DNA of 46,253 bases from an uncultured Lachnospiraceae bacterium (GCA_910586605.1 CAJUJR010000012.1:1-46253); one strand, 5' to 3'; counted from the first letter of the stretch, positions 1 to 9,245 are shown. The notes: a model not told the origin generated them from the letters alone. Numbers and translations are program-made.

Positions 1-3
1 AGA

Positions 4-99
4 GGGAAGATATTTTTTATTGGGATTTGGCTACGATTGGCTGTGAATAGTAACTTTCCTTTTTAAGATTCATAGTTACTATACCCAGCCAATCGTGGC
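4..99. repeat. Dispersed palindromic repeat, left end of window
   Basis: Two arms (30-54 and 75-99) form a stem of about 25 bp with three mismatches around a 20-base loop. Both contain the family motif GAATAGTAAC or its inverse and the core CGATTGGCTG. Positions 4-54 also match, inverted, the last bases of the window (46202-46252) with four mismatches. It lies just downstream of the minus-strand operon ending at 128, so it may also act as a 3' stem-loop for that transcript, though no clean U-tract follows on that strand. Confidence 0.75.
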
Positions 100-127
100 A
101 GAAAAGAAGTAAATGCTGTTGCCCTGT

Positions 128-1384
128 TTAACCTATATACTCTTCTACAATTTTTAACAATTCCTCTTTATTCTCTGGATTCTCTTCAATTACAGCATTA
201 ATATTTTTCAGGAAATCATTTTTGGTTTTTTCATTATACTCAATCCGCTCCCTTAGGATCTGACGCTGTGAATTTAGTTTATGGCGGATTTCCACCATCT
301 CACGGTCATCGGCAATTGCCAACGCCTGCCCAACCCAGATGTCACTATCCATAACCTGCAGTTTCATTAACAGTTCCAGGAGATGGTCGCAATAATAGTT
401 TAGCTGTTCTGTATTCTCACGGAACTTCCGCTCATATTCTTTTGCACGGACATATTCGTTCCACAGATGTTCAAACTCTGCAGCACTCGCCACGCCAAAT
501 TTTTCCCTGCTATAATCCATTAGGTTCCTGTTATTGACACACTTAATTTTTACACGGTTTAAAAGGCTGATTGCTTTATCCATCTTACGGTCGGCAAGCG
601 CCATATCACTGCGGTTCTTATTAGACTCCACAAAAATTACAGCAACCGAAACCGCCGCTACAAAAACAGTGCCCAGATATGGCAAAGTCATATCTGCTTC
701 TAATGCATAATATGCCGTGATAAACAGTACAAACAAAGAAAGAATTAACGCAATTAAAACTTTTGCCATATTCTTTAAAGAATTTTGTTTCTCAATAATT
801 TCCTGCTTTTCCTTCCGCAGTTTTTTCTTTTCCCCATGCAGTTTTTCAATATCCCCCTCTATTGCCTTTTGATATGCCTCTGCCTCATACATCTTTTTAA
901 TCTCATCCACAAGCTCATTTTCATGTGGCTCAAACCGGCGCATAACAATTTCAGAAATATTCAGGTTGCGGTTTTTATAGCGGTTCCGCTCCTTTGTCAG
1001 CCTCACAATATTATTTGCTGCATTCAGCAGGTTCTTTTTTTCTTCCCCTTCTGCCCTGTCAATTTTCTGGATATCTAAAAGGGAGTCTGTTACCCCTTGG
1101 TATTCCCTCCTGATCCCTTCAATCTGCCTGTCCGCCTCCTGGATTCCCTGGCAGCACTCTGTCACATAACGCTTCTGGCCATCTTTCCCCGCCGGGTTAA
1201 CAGGCTCTGTCTGGTATAACTCCGCTTCCCTCTCCTGACGTTCCCTTTCCTCATCCTTTTCTTCTTTTGATAAAGGAAGTCCCATCGCCTTCTTTTTTTC
1301 CCGTATAGCATCCAGTGTTTCTTGCATTCCCCGCTCTAGCGCTTCTTGTTCCCGCTGTTTTCTTTTTTTATTCCAAAATGCCAT
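128..1384 (-). CDS. Membrane protein with long coiled coils, function unknown
   Basis: A protein of 418 residues. The N-terminal half is charged, rich in Lys, Glu and Arg, and predicted to be coiled coil. Two hydrophobic segments (about residues 208-232 and 236-256) follow, separated by only a few residues, so both long ends should lie on the same side of the membrane, probably the cytoplasm. The C-terminal part is again helical and charged. I chose ATG 1384, with GGAGGG just upstream but only 3 bases away; ATG 1408 in the same frame is an alternative. It is the last gene of a four-gene minus-strand operon with the TPR, Hsp70-like and solenoid genes, about 65 bases after the TPR stop. A membrane anchor or scaffold for that set is an inference. 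I do not recognise a named family. Confidence 0.8.
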   Translation of the reverse strand: MAFWNKKRKQREQEALERGMQETLDAIREKKKAMGLPLSKEEKDEERERQEREAELYQTEPVNPAGKDGQKRYVTECCQGIQEADRQIEGIRREYQGVTDSLLDIQKIDRAEGEEKKNLLNAANNIVRLTKERNRYKNRNLNISEIVMRRFEPHENELVDEIKKMYEAEAYQKAIEGDIEKLHGEKKKLRKEKQEIIEKQNSLKNMAKVLIALILSLFVLFITAYYALEADMTLPYLGTVFVAAVSVAVIFVESNKNRSDMALADRKMDKAISLLNRVKIKCVNNRNLMDYSREKFGVASAAEFEHLWNEYVRAKEYERKFRENTEQLNYYCDHLLELLMKLQVMDSDIWVGQALAIADDREMVEIRHKLNSQRQILRERIEYNEKTKNDFLKNINAVIEENPENKEELLKIVEEYIG

Positions 1385-1449
1385 ATTCCCTCCATCTGCC
1401 GCATTCATCAACCTTTTCCCACTGTTTTATACATACAGCCCCAATCGTT

Positions 1450-2289
1450 TTATACACTAATCTGCCTGCGGTATTCATTTTTCCATTCTGCAATATACGC
1501 ATGCACCTTATCATAATACTCCTCTACAGAGCCATTCTTAACCAAATCCCGCAGCCTCTCAATCTGCCTGGCCGGCTTTCCTGTAGAACAAACCTCAACC
1601 GCCCTCTGGTATTCCTTTTCCCACTGCTCCTGCTTTTCCTCTGTAATCCCCAAATCCTTTATTGTCTTCTTATACCCTTCCACATCCTTGCATAGCCGCA
1701 ATGAAAAAAGATACTGTGCTAAAGAAGCATCCCGGCTGTTTTTTTCGTAGGCTTTCATAAAAAGCTCTGATGCCTTATGGAACTCCCCTATATTGGCATA
1801 GGCGACCCCCATATTATGGAAAATGTCCCCATAGACGGAAGGCTCTGCCTGAAGAATCTCATCGCTTTCAAAAATCCGCTCATACTCTTCCAATGCCTTC
1901 TCGTAGGAACGGCATCGCAGGAAATTATCTCCCTTATATTTTCTCCTTGCATATTTAGGCAAGTTACCCAAATCATCCATAATATGGATTAATTCTGTAA
2001 TTTCACCTTCATCATAATAATCGCAGCTACAGCAAAGCGTTACAACAATATCCTTAATATTGTATTGCTCCTGTATCAGCCGTTCCAGCTTATCAGCTGT
2101 TTCCTTCATATGGAGCTCATTCCGCAGCCACAGGACAAATTCCCTGTCAAAAACCTCTTCCTGCATCATATAGATATTATGGCGGATATAGTAGCAGACC
2201 TCTTCAATCGAATAGACATTTGTCTTTGTCAGCCGGAAATGATATGGTTCTCTTGCAATACAGCCGCTGCACTGAATTAATTTTCCCAT
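1450..2289 (-). CDS. TPR-repeat protein of the Hsp70-like operon
   Basis: A protein of 279 residues. It begins MGKLIQCSGC, contains further Cys residues (a CCSC cluster near residue 100), and then at least two TPR-like helical pairs, the clearest reading GDIFHNMGVAYANIGEFHKA. There is no signal peptide or membrane segment, so it should be cytoplasmic. The open frame runs further upstream into the end of the preceding gene; ATG 2289 was chosen because it has a G-rich ribosome site (TGGGGGC) 5 bases ahead and starts 20 bases after the previous stop. TPR proteins commonly hold partner proteins, and its position between the Hsp70-like gene and a membrane coiled-coil gene suggests an adaptor. The early Cys residues could bind metal; this is not shown. 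Confidence 0.85.
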   Translation of the reverse strand: MGKLIQCSGCIAREPYHFRLTKTNVYSIEEVCYYIRHNIYMMQEEVFDREFVLWLRNELHMKETADKLERLIQEQYNIKDIVVTLCCSCDYYDEGEITELIHIMDDLGNLPKYARRKYKGDNFLRCRSYEKALEEYERIFESDEILQAEPSVYGDIFHNMGVAYANIGEFHKASELFMKAYEKNSRDASLAQYLFSLRLCKDVEGYKKTIKDLGITEEKQEQWEKEYQRAVEVCSTGKPARQIERLRDLVKNGSVEEYYDKVHAYIAEWKNEYRRQISV

Positions 2290-2309
2290 AAAAGCCCCCA
2301 TTCTTAACT

Positions 2310-3572
2310 TTATACCATAATGTACCGCTCCCAGACCCTGTTGCTGGAAGGGCAGTACTCGCCAAACCCATTGTCTTTTAGTGTTACAATACAAGTATTG
2401 CTTGCCGCAAAGCGTATTCGGATTGTGAAACGTGTCATCTTATTTTCCCTTCCTGCAAAACCGCTTAACGAAAGCATATGCGCCCTTGTTTCATGTTTCA
2501 ATACATCCTGTATTGTAATCCTGATTTCCTCTTCCTGATCAGGAATCACATCTATGCTGCTGTCTACCTCGCTCCAGAGCGCCCCTGCCTTTGCAAGCAT
2601 CACATCTTGCACGCTTGCGTCATGGTACACCCGGAGCAATACATTGCAGGCTATCATATCTTCATCCAGGAAAAGACATTGTTCCAGCTTCCCTTCCCCT
2701 GCCAGTTCCCTTGCAGCATAGCAGGCCCCTTTTGTAAAAAGGTTCTGCCCACGGAAAACCCTTCTCCCCACGCAGAGTTCTTTTAACGCCTCGTCTGCCC
2801 AAGAGCCTTCAAACCCCTTCCCTGTTACATAAACGGTCGTAACAAGCTGCTTATGGAGCGCTGTATTTGCAGCATTTAAAAAGGCATAAGAAATATGGGA
2901 AGCCCCTTCCTTTTCCAACGCAGCCCAGTCTATTCCATCAGAAAGGTCTTTCTGTGTCACACCAACAATATATGGGACTGTCTTTTTATCAATATCAATC
3001 TGGGAATAAAGAAGCATGTTATTTTCCATTTCAAAAAGCCCGACATTATGCGCCCACAGTTCTTTTGGCTGGCTGACGGCATAATACATATAACTTTGGC
3101 GGTGGTTCTGGATGACAAGGCCGCCTTTGGGGATTCCCAGTTCCCCACAGATTGCCGTTAGGTATTCCCTTAAACGTTCCTGCCTCTCCGTCACAGTGAT
3201 TACAAGCCTACGAATCATATCTGCCGGATAATATTCTTTTAAAAGGCTTAAAAGCTTAACAATAAAACGTTTCAACGCCTGATAGCTTTCAATGGCGTAC
3301 CTTCCTGTTGTAATCTTTTCATCACGCAGCACATCCGCCAGCAGATGATGCAGGCAGATAACGCCATCCTGCTTTGCATATTCCTCATCAATCCAATACC
3401 ACTCCCCATTTGCCGGATTGATAGCTAGGCCGGTAGGAATCTCATATACCCTTTGCCCCTGTATTTTCCTCCCGATTGGAACTGGTTCATAGGACACAAA
3501 ATCAAAGCATGTCATCTGCGTGGTTTCCCATCCCAAATCAATTCCCACCAACAGCTTTCTTTCCTCTTCCAC
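2310..3572 (-). CDS. Degenerate Hsp70/actin-like protein (DUF5716-like)
   Basis: A protein of 420 residues with an Hsp70/actin-type start: VGIDLGWETT at residues 9-18 matches the phosphate-1 loop. The later adenosine region is recognisable: a strand plus Gly turn (VYVTGKG, 247-253) and a helix GQNLFTKGACYAA (275-287) that parallels the DnaK 'NPDEAVAKGAA' element. The expected phosphate-2 loop (DxGGGTxD) is instead FEMENNMLLYS (180-190), so ATP hydrolysis is doubtful. A C-terminal beta-rich part ends GFGEYCPSSNRVW, which I associate with the DUF5716 family (from memory, unchecked). Start is GTG 3572, with AAGGGGG 7 bases ahead. It lies 47 bases after the solenoid gene and 20 before the TPR gene. 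Role unknown. Confidence 0.82.
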   Translation of the reverse strand: MEEERKLLVGIDLGWETTQMTCFDFVSYEPVPIGRKIQGQRVYEIPTGLAINPANGEWYWIDEEYAKQDGVICLHHLLADVLRDEKITTGRYAIESYQALKRFIVKLLSLLKEYYPADMIRRLVITVTERQERLREYLTAICGELGIPKGGLVIQNHRQSYMYYAVSQPKELWAHNVGLFEMENNMLLYSQIDIDKKTVPYIVGVTQKDLSDGIDWAALEKEGASHISYAFLNAANTALHKQLVTTVYVTGKGFEGSWADEALKELCVGRRVFRGQNLFTKGACYAARELAGEGKLEQCLFLDEDMIACNVLLRVYHDASVQDVMLAKAGALWSEVDSSIDVIPDQEEEIRITIQDVLKHETRAHMLSLSGFAGRENKMTRFTIRIRFAASNTCIVTLKDNGFGEYCPSSNRVWERYIMV

Positions 3573-3619
3573 GTATTTTCCCCCTTATGCATATCTGCCG
3601 TTCCTTTCAGGCGGCGTCC

Positions 3620-6600
3620 TTACTCAACCGGCTGGAAAAGCATATTTACGCATTCCTTTAATTCGACATATTCCTTCATCAAATCAATCAATGTGCCTTC
3701 CTCATTCATCTCCTGGGCAATCATCATCAGGTTAAGCATATGGTAACGGCTGCCAGCCCTTTCGTAATCCATTGTCTCATCAAAACTGACGCTGACTTCT
3801 TTTACCACCTTTTCCCCTTCAGGATGCACCTCAGAAATATAGTACTTCAGGACTTCATCCTGGAACAGCACAAACTCCTTAACACGGATTCCACAAAAAA
3901 TATCTCGCATCGTTTCTGTAATATATTCCCCTGATTCATAATTTGAAGAAATCGAATAACAAATTTTTACCTCATACTCTGGATTTGTTATATATTCTAC
4001 ATAATACTCGTCCAAAATGTGTACCGGAAGCGACACCTTTCCATAAAATTCCCTGAAAAACGGAAAAACCACCTTCTGTTCATACAGCTTATTAATATTA
4101 TAATCAACAAACTGGACTTCCCCTTGTTTCAGTTCTTTTTTCCCACTTAAATTTTTTAGGACGGCTGCCAGGCAAAATATGTTTTCCTGCATCTGCACTT
4201 CTTTATAAAAGTAAGAAAAGACTTTTTCTGGGACTGTCCAATTATGGATCATATATTTATATGCAATGAATTTCATAAATGCCCATATCAGCCGCTTATC
4301 TTTCCCATTTTCATAGTAATCATAAAAAACTTCATAAACCTCCGCCGGCGTTTCCTCTGAAAACACACACTGCCCTAAGATACGTTCTGAAAAATCTGCC
4401 ATTTCAATAGAAAAACCATTGGCATATTTCCAGATTTGCACCATTTCAGAAACACTCCCTGAAAAATAGCGGCATAAATAGCACATCATATTTTCATCAA
4501 AGCTTCCCATCTGGAAAATGTTCCATGCAAGCTTTACAAGGATAATATCTTTTTGCCCAATTTCTTTTGCAAACGTTTCAGAAGACACCTTTAATAGCCT
4601 CTTCCCTTCTATATTCCCATACCCAAACCGCCGGATTCCTTCCATCGCTTTATCAAAAAAGCGGCGGATTGCACAATACTCTATAAACTGTACCCTGTCA
4701 GCCGGATTGACATATGACCAGTCCAGCTTTTCAAGTGTTGCATCCAAAAGCTCTCCTTCAAAATTATCAAAATAATAACGGGCTAGGGAAGAAAATGCCT
4801 TCCTATAATGGTATTTACTTAAATTGGGGATATCCAGCACACGGCGTTTAATATCCATAATCTCTTTCCCATGCTGGTTTAAACGCTCTGCCTTATCGTA
4901 TAAATATAAAAGCAGGCGGTAATCGTCCCCATTTTCCTTAAAGCACTTTTCTGCAAGGAAATCCAGTTGGAGCAGCTTGTTTGCAGTATAGTCAATAGAA
5001 GATGCATATCGGTTATCCAATTTATCTGCAAGAAAAATACGGTAATGTTCTGTAAAGATACGGACTACCGCCCTGCCATTTTGAAATGGCACAAACTCTT
5101 CCCCTGACAGTTCACGGTGCGTCACATAAACGCCAACAATATCTGGATTTTCACAAATTATTTCATGGCAGAACATCACAGAAGGAAGTTCCTTTGCAAG
5201 CTTGTCGTTAATCCATTCTTCCTGGATAAACTCTTCATATAAAATAGCAAGGTTACTGCTAATCCTCCCTGCTGCAAGCTGCCATAATGTAAATTCCTCT
5301 ATCACTGGGCAATAGGATTGGTATATCTCCCCTATGCCCTTTTTATTCTGTACAACATAGGCATACAGCATTGCTTTTTTTGCCACAGTTAGGTGGTTGT
5401 CATATAGAAAGTAAAGAAGTGTACTATTCTTAAATTCCACCTTCTGGGTTTCATCAATCGAATACATGTAATATTCGTATAAATCTGTCAGCTTTAAGTT
5501 GTGCTCAATCCCAAGCTCATACCAGCGAAATGCATCATGGCTTGTCACCTGCCCCATCATTAGCAGCTTACATATGGAAATTAATATTTCTTCTTCCTGG
5601 AATTCATCATACAATGTGCACAAATCCTTGCAGGCCATCCTGGAATATTCCCGTAAATGGCTGGCCAGATAGCAATACCTTAACGCCGCCTCTTTTTCAA
5701 TGTACTTTTGCTTTACACCCCAATGGACTGCTTCACAAAGTCCAGGGGACAATTCTGTCATAAGTTCTGGCATCTCATTTAAAATACTGCAGGCTTCCAT
5801 AAAAAGAACTGGGCTGTGGCAGGAACGTTGGAGCTGTTTTAAAATATCCCCATATTTTTTCCGGTCTGACTGGTAAGACGGCGACAAATACAGCAAAAAC
5901 CACAGAAGCCTCCAATTACGCGGCTCCTTCTGGTAGTATGATTCAATTTCCTGCACACATGCATTTACTGCGTCGTCATCATCTTCCCATAGCCCCTTCA
6001 GGTACAGATAGGCACAATATATTACAGTACCCTCGCTTTTGAGTTTCTCTTTCTGCCCTTCCAGATAAGACAGCCCACTTTTCACAGTCTGGTCCCTGTG
6101 CTGCATAATTCCAAGATGCACTTTAAAAAGGCCGGATACCGTCCCTGTGCCTTCCTGCTCCATCTCATAGACAATATCTTCTATCTTCCCAAGATATTCT
6201 TCCTGGCTGATACGCCCCATACAGAACTCCAGATATTGGCGCATCAAATCAAGCCTCTTTTTCTGCTGTTCCCGCCCCTTATCCACGCCAACCTGCCCTG
6301 CCTTATGGGCAGCTACCAATATGCAGATTTTCTGGCGGACGGAAGATACTGTTATCCTTGCATAATTTTTCCCAGGAAGCATTTTTTCTGTGTCTACCAA
6401 AAAAGACAGTGGATAAGAATTTCCCATAAAATCATCTGTCCAGATTATTTTATGGGCCGGCACAACAAATGGGCTGTCTGACTGGATATGATACTCCCCA
6501 AATCCCCAATTATTTTTCGTTAATATAAATTTATCTGTAAAACTCTGCTTACAATCCTCATACTGGAAGTTTAGCCTGTCGACAGAAAGATGGATTGGGA

Positions 6601-7165
6601 TCTTTTTGTGTATGGCTATCAAAAACTCTTCCATCGCCAGCCCCTTGCTTGCCCCTTTCACCAATCCCCTGTATAAAGCTATATTTGCATTATCACGGTA
6701 CAAAAAGATTTCCTCAAAATTATGCTTGCGAAAAAGCGTGGCAGCCTCCTCCGGATGTTCCCGCGCCAAATTCGTAAAATGAAACAAATCCCTTATTTTC
6801 CCAGAAGAAGCTTCACAGGATGGGACGCCTGCCGTTGCAAAAAAAGACAATTTTTTAACCCCATAATCTGTGATAACTGTAATATTCCCTTTTACGGTAT
6901 CCCCAGGCAGTAAAGATTCCCCATGAAAAATATACTGTATCTCGTTAAAAGCCCCATCAAAAAAATAATCCTTAAATTCCAGAAAATGGCAGTCTGTACT
7001 TACCTCCCCCTTCATCGGGCGTCCCGAACCATTAGAAACAACAAATAAGCCCTCCCTGTATTCCCCTGCATTTACCTTTACAGAAAGTTCTTCTGGGGTT
7101 ATATTAAGAGCTGAGCTGCTATATTCAAAAATCCCTTTTGCTGCCTGATTGACTTTTTCTCTCAT
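3620..7165 (-). CDS. Very large beta-sandwich plus alpha-solenoid protein (DUF5717-like)
   Basis: A protein of 1181 residues. The first 300 or so residues alternate short beta strands and look like two Ig-like domains (EGLFVVSNGSGRPMKGEV early on; FGEYHIQSDSPF later). The remainder is almost wholly helical with irregular repeats rich in Tyr, Leu and Glu, like a TPR or Sel1-type solenoid. No signal peptide or membrane segment is visible, so it is probably cytoplasmic. ATG 7165 has GGAGG 4-5 bases upstream; the frame extends 14 codons further but without a site. It is the first gene of a four-gene operon and has its own promoter (7237-7266). I connect it with the DUF5717 family from memory. The architecture fits a scaffold; no enzyme motif is seen. 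Confidence 0.82.
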   Translation of the reverse strand: MREKVNQAAKGIFEYSSSALNITPEELSVKVNAGEYREGLFVVSNGSGRPMKGEVSTDCHFLEFKDYFFDGAFNEIQYIFHGESLLPGDTVKGNITVITDYGVKKLSFFATAGVPSCEASSGKIRDLFHFTNLAREHPEEAATLFRKHNFEEIFLYRDNANIALYRGLVKGASKGLAMEEFLIAIHKKIPIHLSVDRLNFQYEDCKQSFTDKFILTKNNWGFGEYHIQSDSPFVVPAHKIIWTDDFMGNSYPLSFLVDTEKMLPGKNYARITVSSVRQKICILVAAHKAGQVGVDKGREQQKKRLDLMRQYLEFCMGRISQEEYLGKIEDIVYEMEQEGTGTVSGLFKVHLGIMQHRDQTVKSGLSYLEGQKEKLKSEGTVIYCAYLYLKGLWEDDDDAVNACVQEIESYYQKEPRNWRLLWFLLYLSPSYQSDRKKYGDILKQLQRSCHSPVLFMEACSILNEMPELMTELSPGLCEAVHWGVKQKYIEKEAALRYCYLASHLREYSRMACKDLCTLYDEFQEEEILISICKLLMMGQVTSHDAFRWYELGIEHNLKLTDLYEYYMYSIDETQKVEFKNSTLLYFLYDNHLTVAKKAMLYAYVVQNKKGIGEIYQSYCPVIEEFTLWQLAAGRISSNLAILYEEFIQEEWINDKLAKELPSVMFCHEIICENPDIVGVYVTHRELSGEEFVPFQNGRAVVRIFTEHYRIFLADKLDNRYASSIDYTANKLLQLDFLAEKCFKENGDDYRLLLYLYDKAERLNQHGKEIMDIKRRVLDIPNLSKYHYRKAFSSLARYYFDNFEGELLDATLEKLDWSYVNPADRVQFIEYCAIRRFFDKAMEGIRRFGYGNIEGKRLLKVSSETFAKEIGQKDIILVKLAWNIFQMGSFDENMMCYLCRYFSGSVSEMVQIWKYANGFSIEMADFSERILGQCVFSEETPAEVYEVFYDYYENGKDKRLIWAFMKFIAYKYMIHNWTVPEKVFSYFYKEVQMQENIFCLAAVLKNLSGKKELKQGEVQFVDYNINKLYEQKVVFPFFREFYGKVSLPVHILDEYYVEYITNPEYEVKICYSISSNYESGEYITETMRDIFCGIRVKEFVLFQDEVLKYYISEVHPEGEKVVKEVSVSFDETMDYERAGSRYHMLNLMMIAQEMNEEGTLIDLMKEYVELKECVNMLFQPVE

Positions 7166-7236
7166 AGTTCCTCCAAACTGTATCGTATACTGCTGTTTTA
7201 CCTGCACCTAACCTGCCCTGGGTAAAATCTTTATAG

Positions 7237-7266
7237 AGTATACCACTTTTCCCTACTATCTTTCAA
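7237..7266 (-). promoter_or_regulatory. Sigma-A-type promoter of the solenoid/Hsp70-like operon
   Basis: On the minus strand TTGAAA (7266-7261), an 18-base spacer and TATACT (7242-7237) lie about 70 bases upstream of ATG 7165. Transcription of the four-gene operon would start near 7230. Confidence 0.6.
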
Positions 7267-7343
7267 GTCAGAGCTTACAGCTTCTTCTATCTCTAATGGC
7301 GGGGTAGCTTCCTTGTCCATCCCCAGGCAATAATAGCACAGAC

Positions 7344-7388
7344 AAAAAAACAGGAAAACAACCTGAAAACCAGTTTATTCCCTGTTTT
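7344..7388 (-). terminator. Intrinsic terminator after the FIST remnant
   Basis: On the minus strand AAAACAGG (7388-7381) pairs with CCTGTTTT (7354-7347), followed by a T run to 7344. The loop is long (26 bases), so efficiency is uncertain. It would separate the FIST remnant from the operon promoter at 7237-7266. Confidence 0.5.
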
Positions 7389-7435
7389 ATAGCCGTCTCT
7401 GTAAAATTTTGACTATTTTTTCCTGCTGCCTGATA

Positions 7436-7826
7436 TCAAGCTTCTGGAAGCTCCTCTGTTATGGCAATTGCCTGCTCTATAATATTCTGGAACGCTTCTA
7501 TTAACACACCTTTTTTACTGTCATCAATATCCATCCTATCCATAATGTCTCCATAAACGCCTAACGGCACGGACGTCTGCTGCAACTCTAATATTTTCCT
7601 TCATCGCAATTACAGTTATCCCTGTATCAAAAAACTGTTTGCCCATATATGCCTGCCCAACCCCTCCAACAGATGGGACTCCTGGAAACACCTTCTCAAT
7701 TTCAATTGCAGCACGCTCAAGCATCTCTTCACTTGCAACAGAAAAAAGCAGCGCTGCAGGTTCTGTAATATTCCGTAATGCTTCTCCTACATTCCCCTTT
7801 TTGCTGCTTCCAAATGTAAACTTCAT
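7436..7826 (-). pseudogene. Broken FIST-domain sensory protein
   Basis: Starting at ATG 7826 (GGAG 8 bases upstream), the frame encodes MKFTFGSSKKGNVGEAL and about 85 residues resembling the N-terminal part of a FIST domain, a ligand-sensing domain of signalling proteins; the stretch around PSVGGVGQAYMG matches the usual Gly-rich turn. The frame stops near 7536, but shifting by one base at about 7560 gives a continuous tail (GVYGDIMDRMDIDD, ending TEELPEA) to a stop at 7436-7438. Family members are normally several hundred residues, so the gene seems to have lost its middle and its frame. A short functional protein of 96 residues cannot be excluded. It has its own terminator and is not part of the downstream operon. 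Confidence 0.55.
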
Positions 7827-7919
7827 ATTATATTCTCCGTTCTCTATCACATTTTACCAGTTATACAACGCCCCCCTAAAAATCAGGCAGCCTAAAATCA
7901 CAATACCTATACATAGGAT

Positions 7920-7941
7920 TAATTTACTAGCTGGTAAATTA
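7920..7941. promoter_or_regulatory. Near-perfect palindrome, possible operator
   Basis: TAATTTAC and GTAAATTA flank a centre containing AGCT, with one mismatched pair. It lies between the divergent FIST remnant and aminotransferase genes. A second short palindrome (CCTAT-AC-ATAGG) is about 10 bases to its left. Binding protein unknown. Confidence 0.35.
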
Positions 7942-8042
7942 CAGACGTTCTAAAATTAATCATAACATATAATATCTCTTTTTTCTACTATTTTTTACAC
8001 ATACAGTATAGCGGCCAATTCCTACAGCAAACCACAACATAG

Positions 8043-8071
8043 TTGAAACAGCCGGCAAAAAGCAGTATAAT
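8043..8071 (+). promoter_or_regulatory. Strong promoter for the CobD-like aminotransferase
   Basis: TTGAAA (8043-8048), a 17-base spacer and a consensus TATAAT (8066-8071) precede the gene start at 8136 by 64 bases. The copy of the dispersed TTAGG-CGTGTTTG-like motif at about 8084-8096 lies in the leader. Confidence 0.75.
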
Positions 8072-8135
8072 GGTTAGCGTGTCTTAGGGCGCGTTTGGAA
8101 TGAAATATAAATACTAAATAGAAATGAGGTTTCCT

Positions 8136-9239
8136 ATGATAAAACAAAAAGAACACTTTCATGGAAGTGATTTAGAAAAAATAGAAAAAGCATTTGGGCT
8201 AAAAAAAGAAAATATCACTAGTTTTTCTGCCAATGTCAATCCATTGGGTATTTCCTATCAGCTTAAAGAAGAATTGCCATTACACATTGATGCAATTACC
8301 TCTTACCCAGACCGCGAATATACAAACCTCCGCAGGGCAATTGGGGAATATATCCATGCAGATTACAATAATATCCTTGTAGGGAATGGTTCTACGGAAT
8401 TAATTTCACTGGTTATACAGCTGCTCCGCCCCAAAAAAGCCTGTATTATTGGGCCAACCTATTCTGAATATGAGCATGAAATCTCCTTGGGCGGCGGAAA
8501 CGCCATCTACTTCCAGCTACAGGAAAAACATAATTTCTGCCTACAAGAAGACGCTTTATTTGAAATGTTAACACCTGATATTGATTTATTGGTTATCTGC
8601 AACCCAAACAATCCCACATCCTCGCAGATTACTTCCGAAAAAATGCGCAAAATCTTAGACCGCTGTAAAGAAAAGGGGATTTTCGTTATGGTAGATGAAA
8701 CTTATGTAGAATTTTCAGAAAACTATAATGAAGTTACCTCTGTACCATTATCACAACACTACGATAACATCATTGTACTGCGCGGAATTTCCAAATTTTT
8801 TGCCGCACCCGGGCTGCGCCTCGGCTATGCAGTCTGCGGAAACCAACCGTTCCTTAAAAAAATGGACAGCTTTAAAAACCCGTGGACAATTAATTCGCTA
8901 GCTGCAATTGCCGGAGAAATTATGTTCCGTGATAAAGCCTATATACATGATACCTATCAATTGATTTCTTCAGAAAGGGAGCGGATATGCCATATCCTGG
9001 ACGGACATCATTCTGTAAAACATTATCCGCCCCACGCCAATTTTATACTGCTCCGTATTTTAAAAAAGGATATTACCAGCTGGGAATTATTTGAAAAGAC
9101 AATCCGGAAAGGATTTATGATACGGGACTGCTCCTCTTTCCAATTCCTGGACAGCCAGTATATCCGCTTCTGTATCATGAAGAAAGAAGAAAATAACGCG
9201 CTTTTAGATGTTCTTTTTTCTAAAGATGCACTGGGATAG
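8136..9239 (+). CDS. PLP-dependent aminotransferase, CobD/HisC-like
   Basis: A protein of 367 residues of the fold-type I class I/II aminotransferase family. HGSDLEKIEKAFG followed by FSANVNPLG (30-38) is typical of the threonine-phosphate decarboxylase CobD and its relatives. CNPNNPTS (155-162) and VDETYVEF (186-193) are the cofactor-binding turns, and Lys220 in GISKFFAAPGLRLG is the expected Schiff-base lysine. ATG 8136 was chosen over ATG 8124 because GAGG lies 6 bases upstream of it. The gene is alone, with a strong promoter of its own. No cobalamin genes are in the window, so CobD activity is only one possibility; a histidinol-phosphate-type transaminase or another amino-acid enzyme is equally possible. 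Confidence 0.85.
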   Translation: MIKQKEHFHGSDLEKIEKAFGLKKENITSFSANVNPLGISYQLKEELPLHIDAITSYPDREYTNLRRAIGEYIHADYNNILVGNGSTELISLVIQLLRPKKACIIGPTYSEYEHEISLGGGNAIYFQLQEKHNFCLQEDALFEMLTPDIDLLVICNPNNPTSSQITSEKMRKILDRCKEKGIFVMVDETYVEFSENYNEVTSVPLSQHYDNIIVLRGISKFFAAPGLRLGYAVCGNQPFLKKMDSFKNPWTINSLAAIAGEIMFRDKAYIHDTYQLISSERERICHILDGHHSVKHYPPHANFILLRILKKDITSWELFEKTIRKGFMIRDCSSFQFLDSQYIRFCIMKKEENNALLDVLFSKDALG

Positions 9240-9245
9240 GACACC

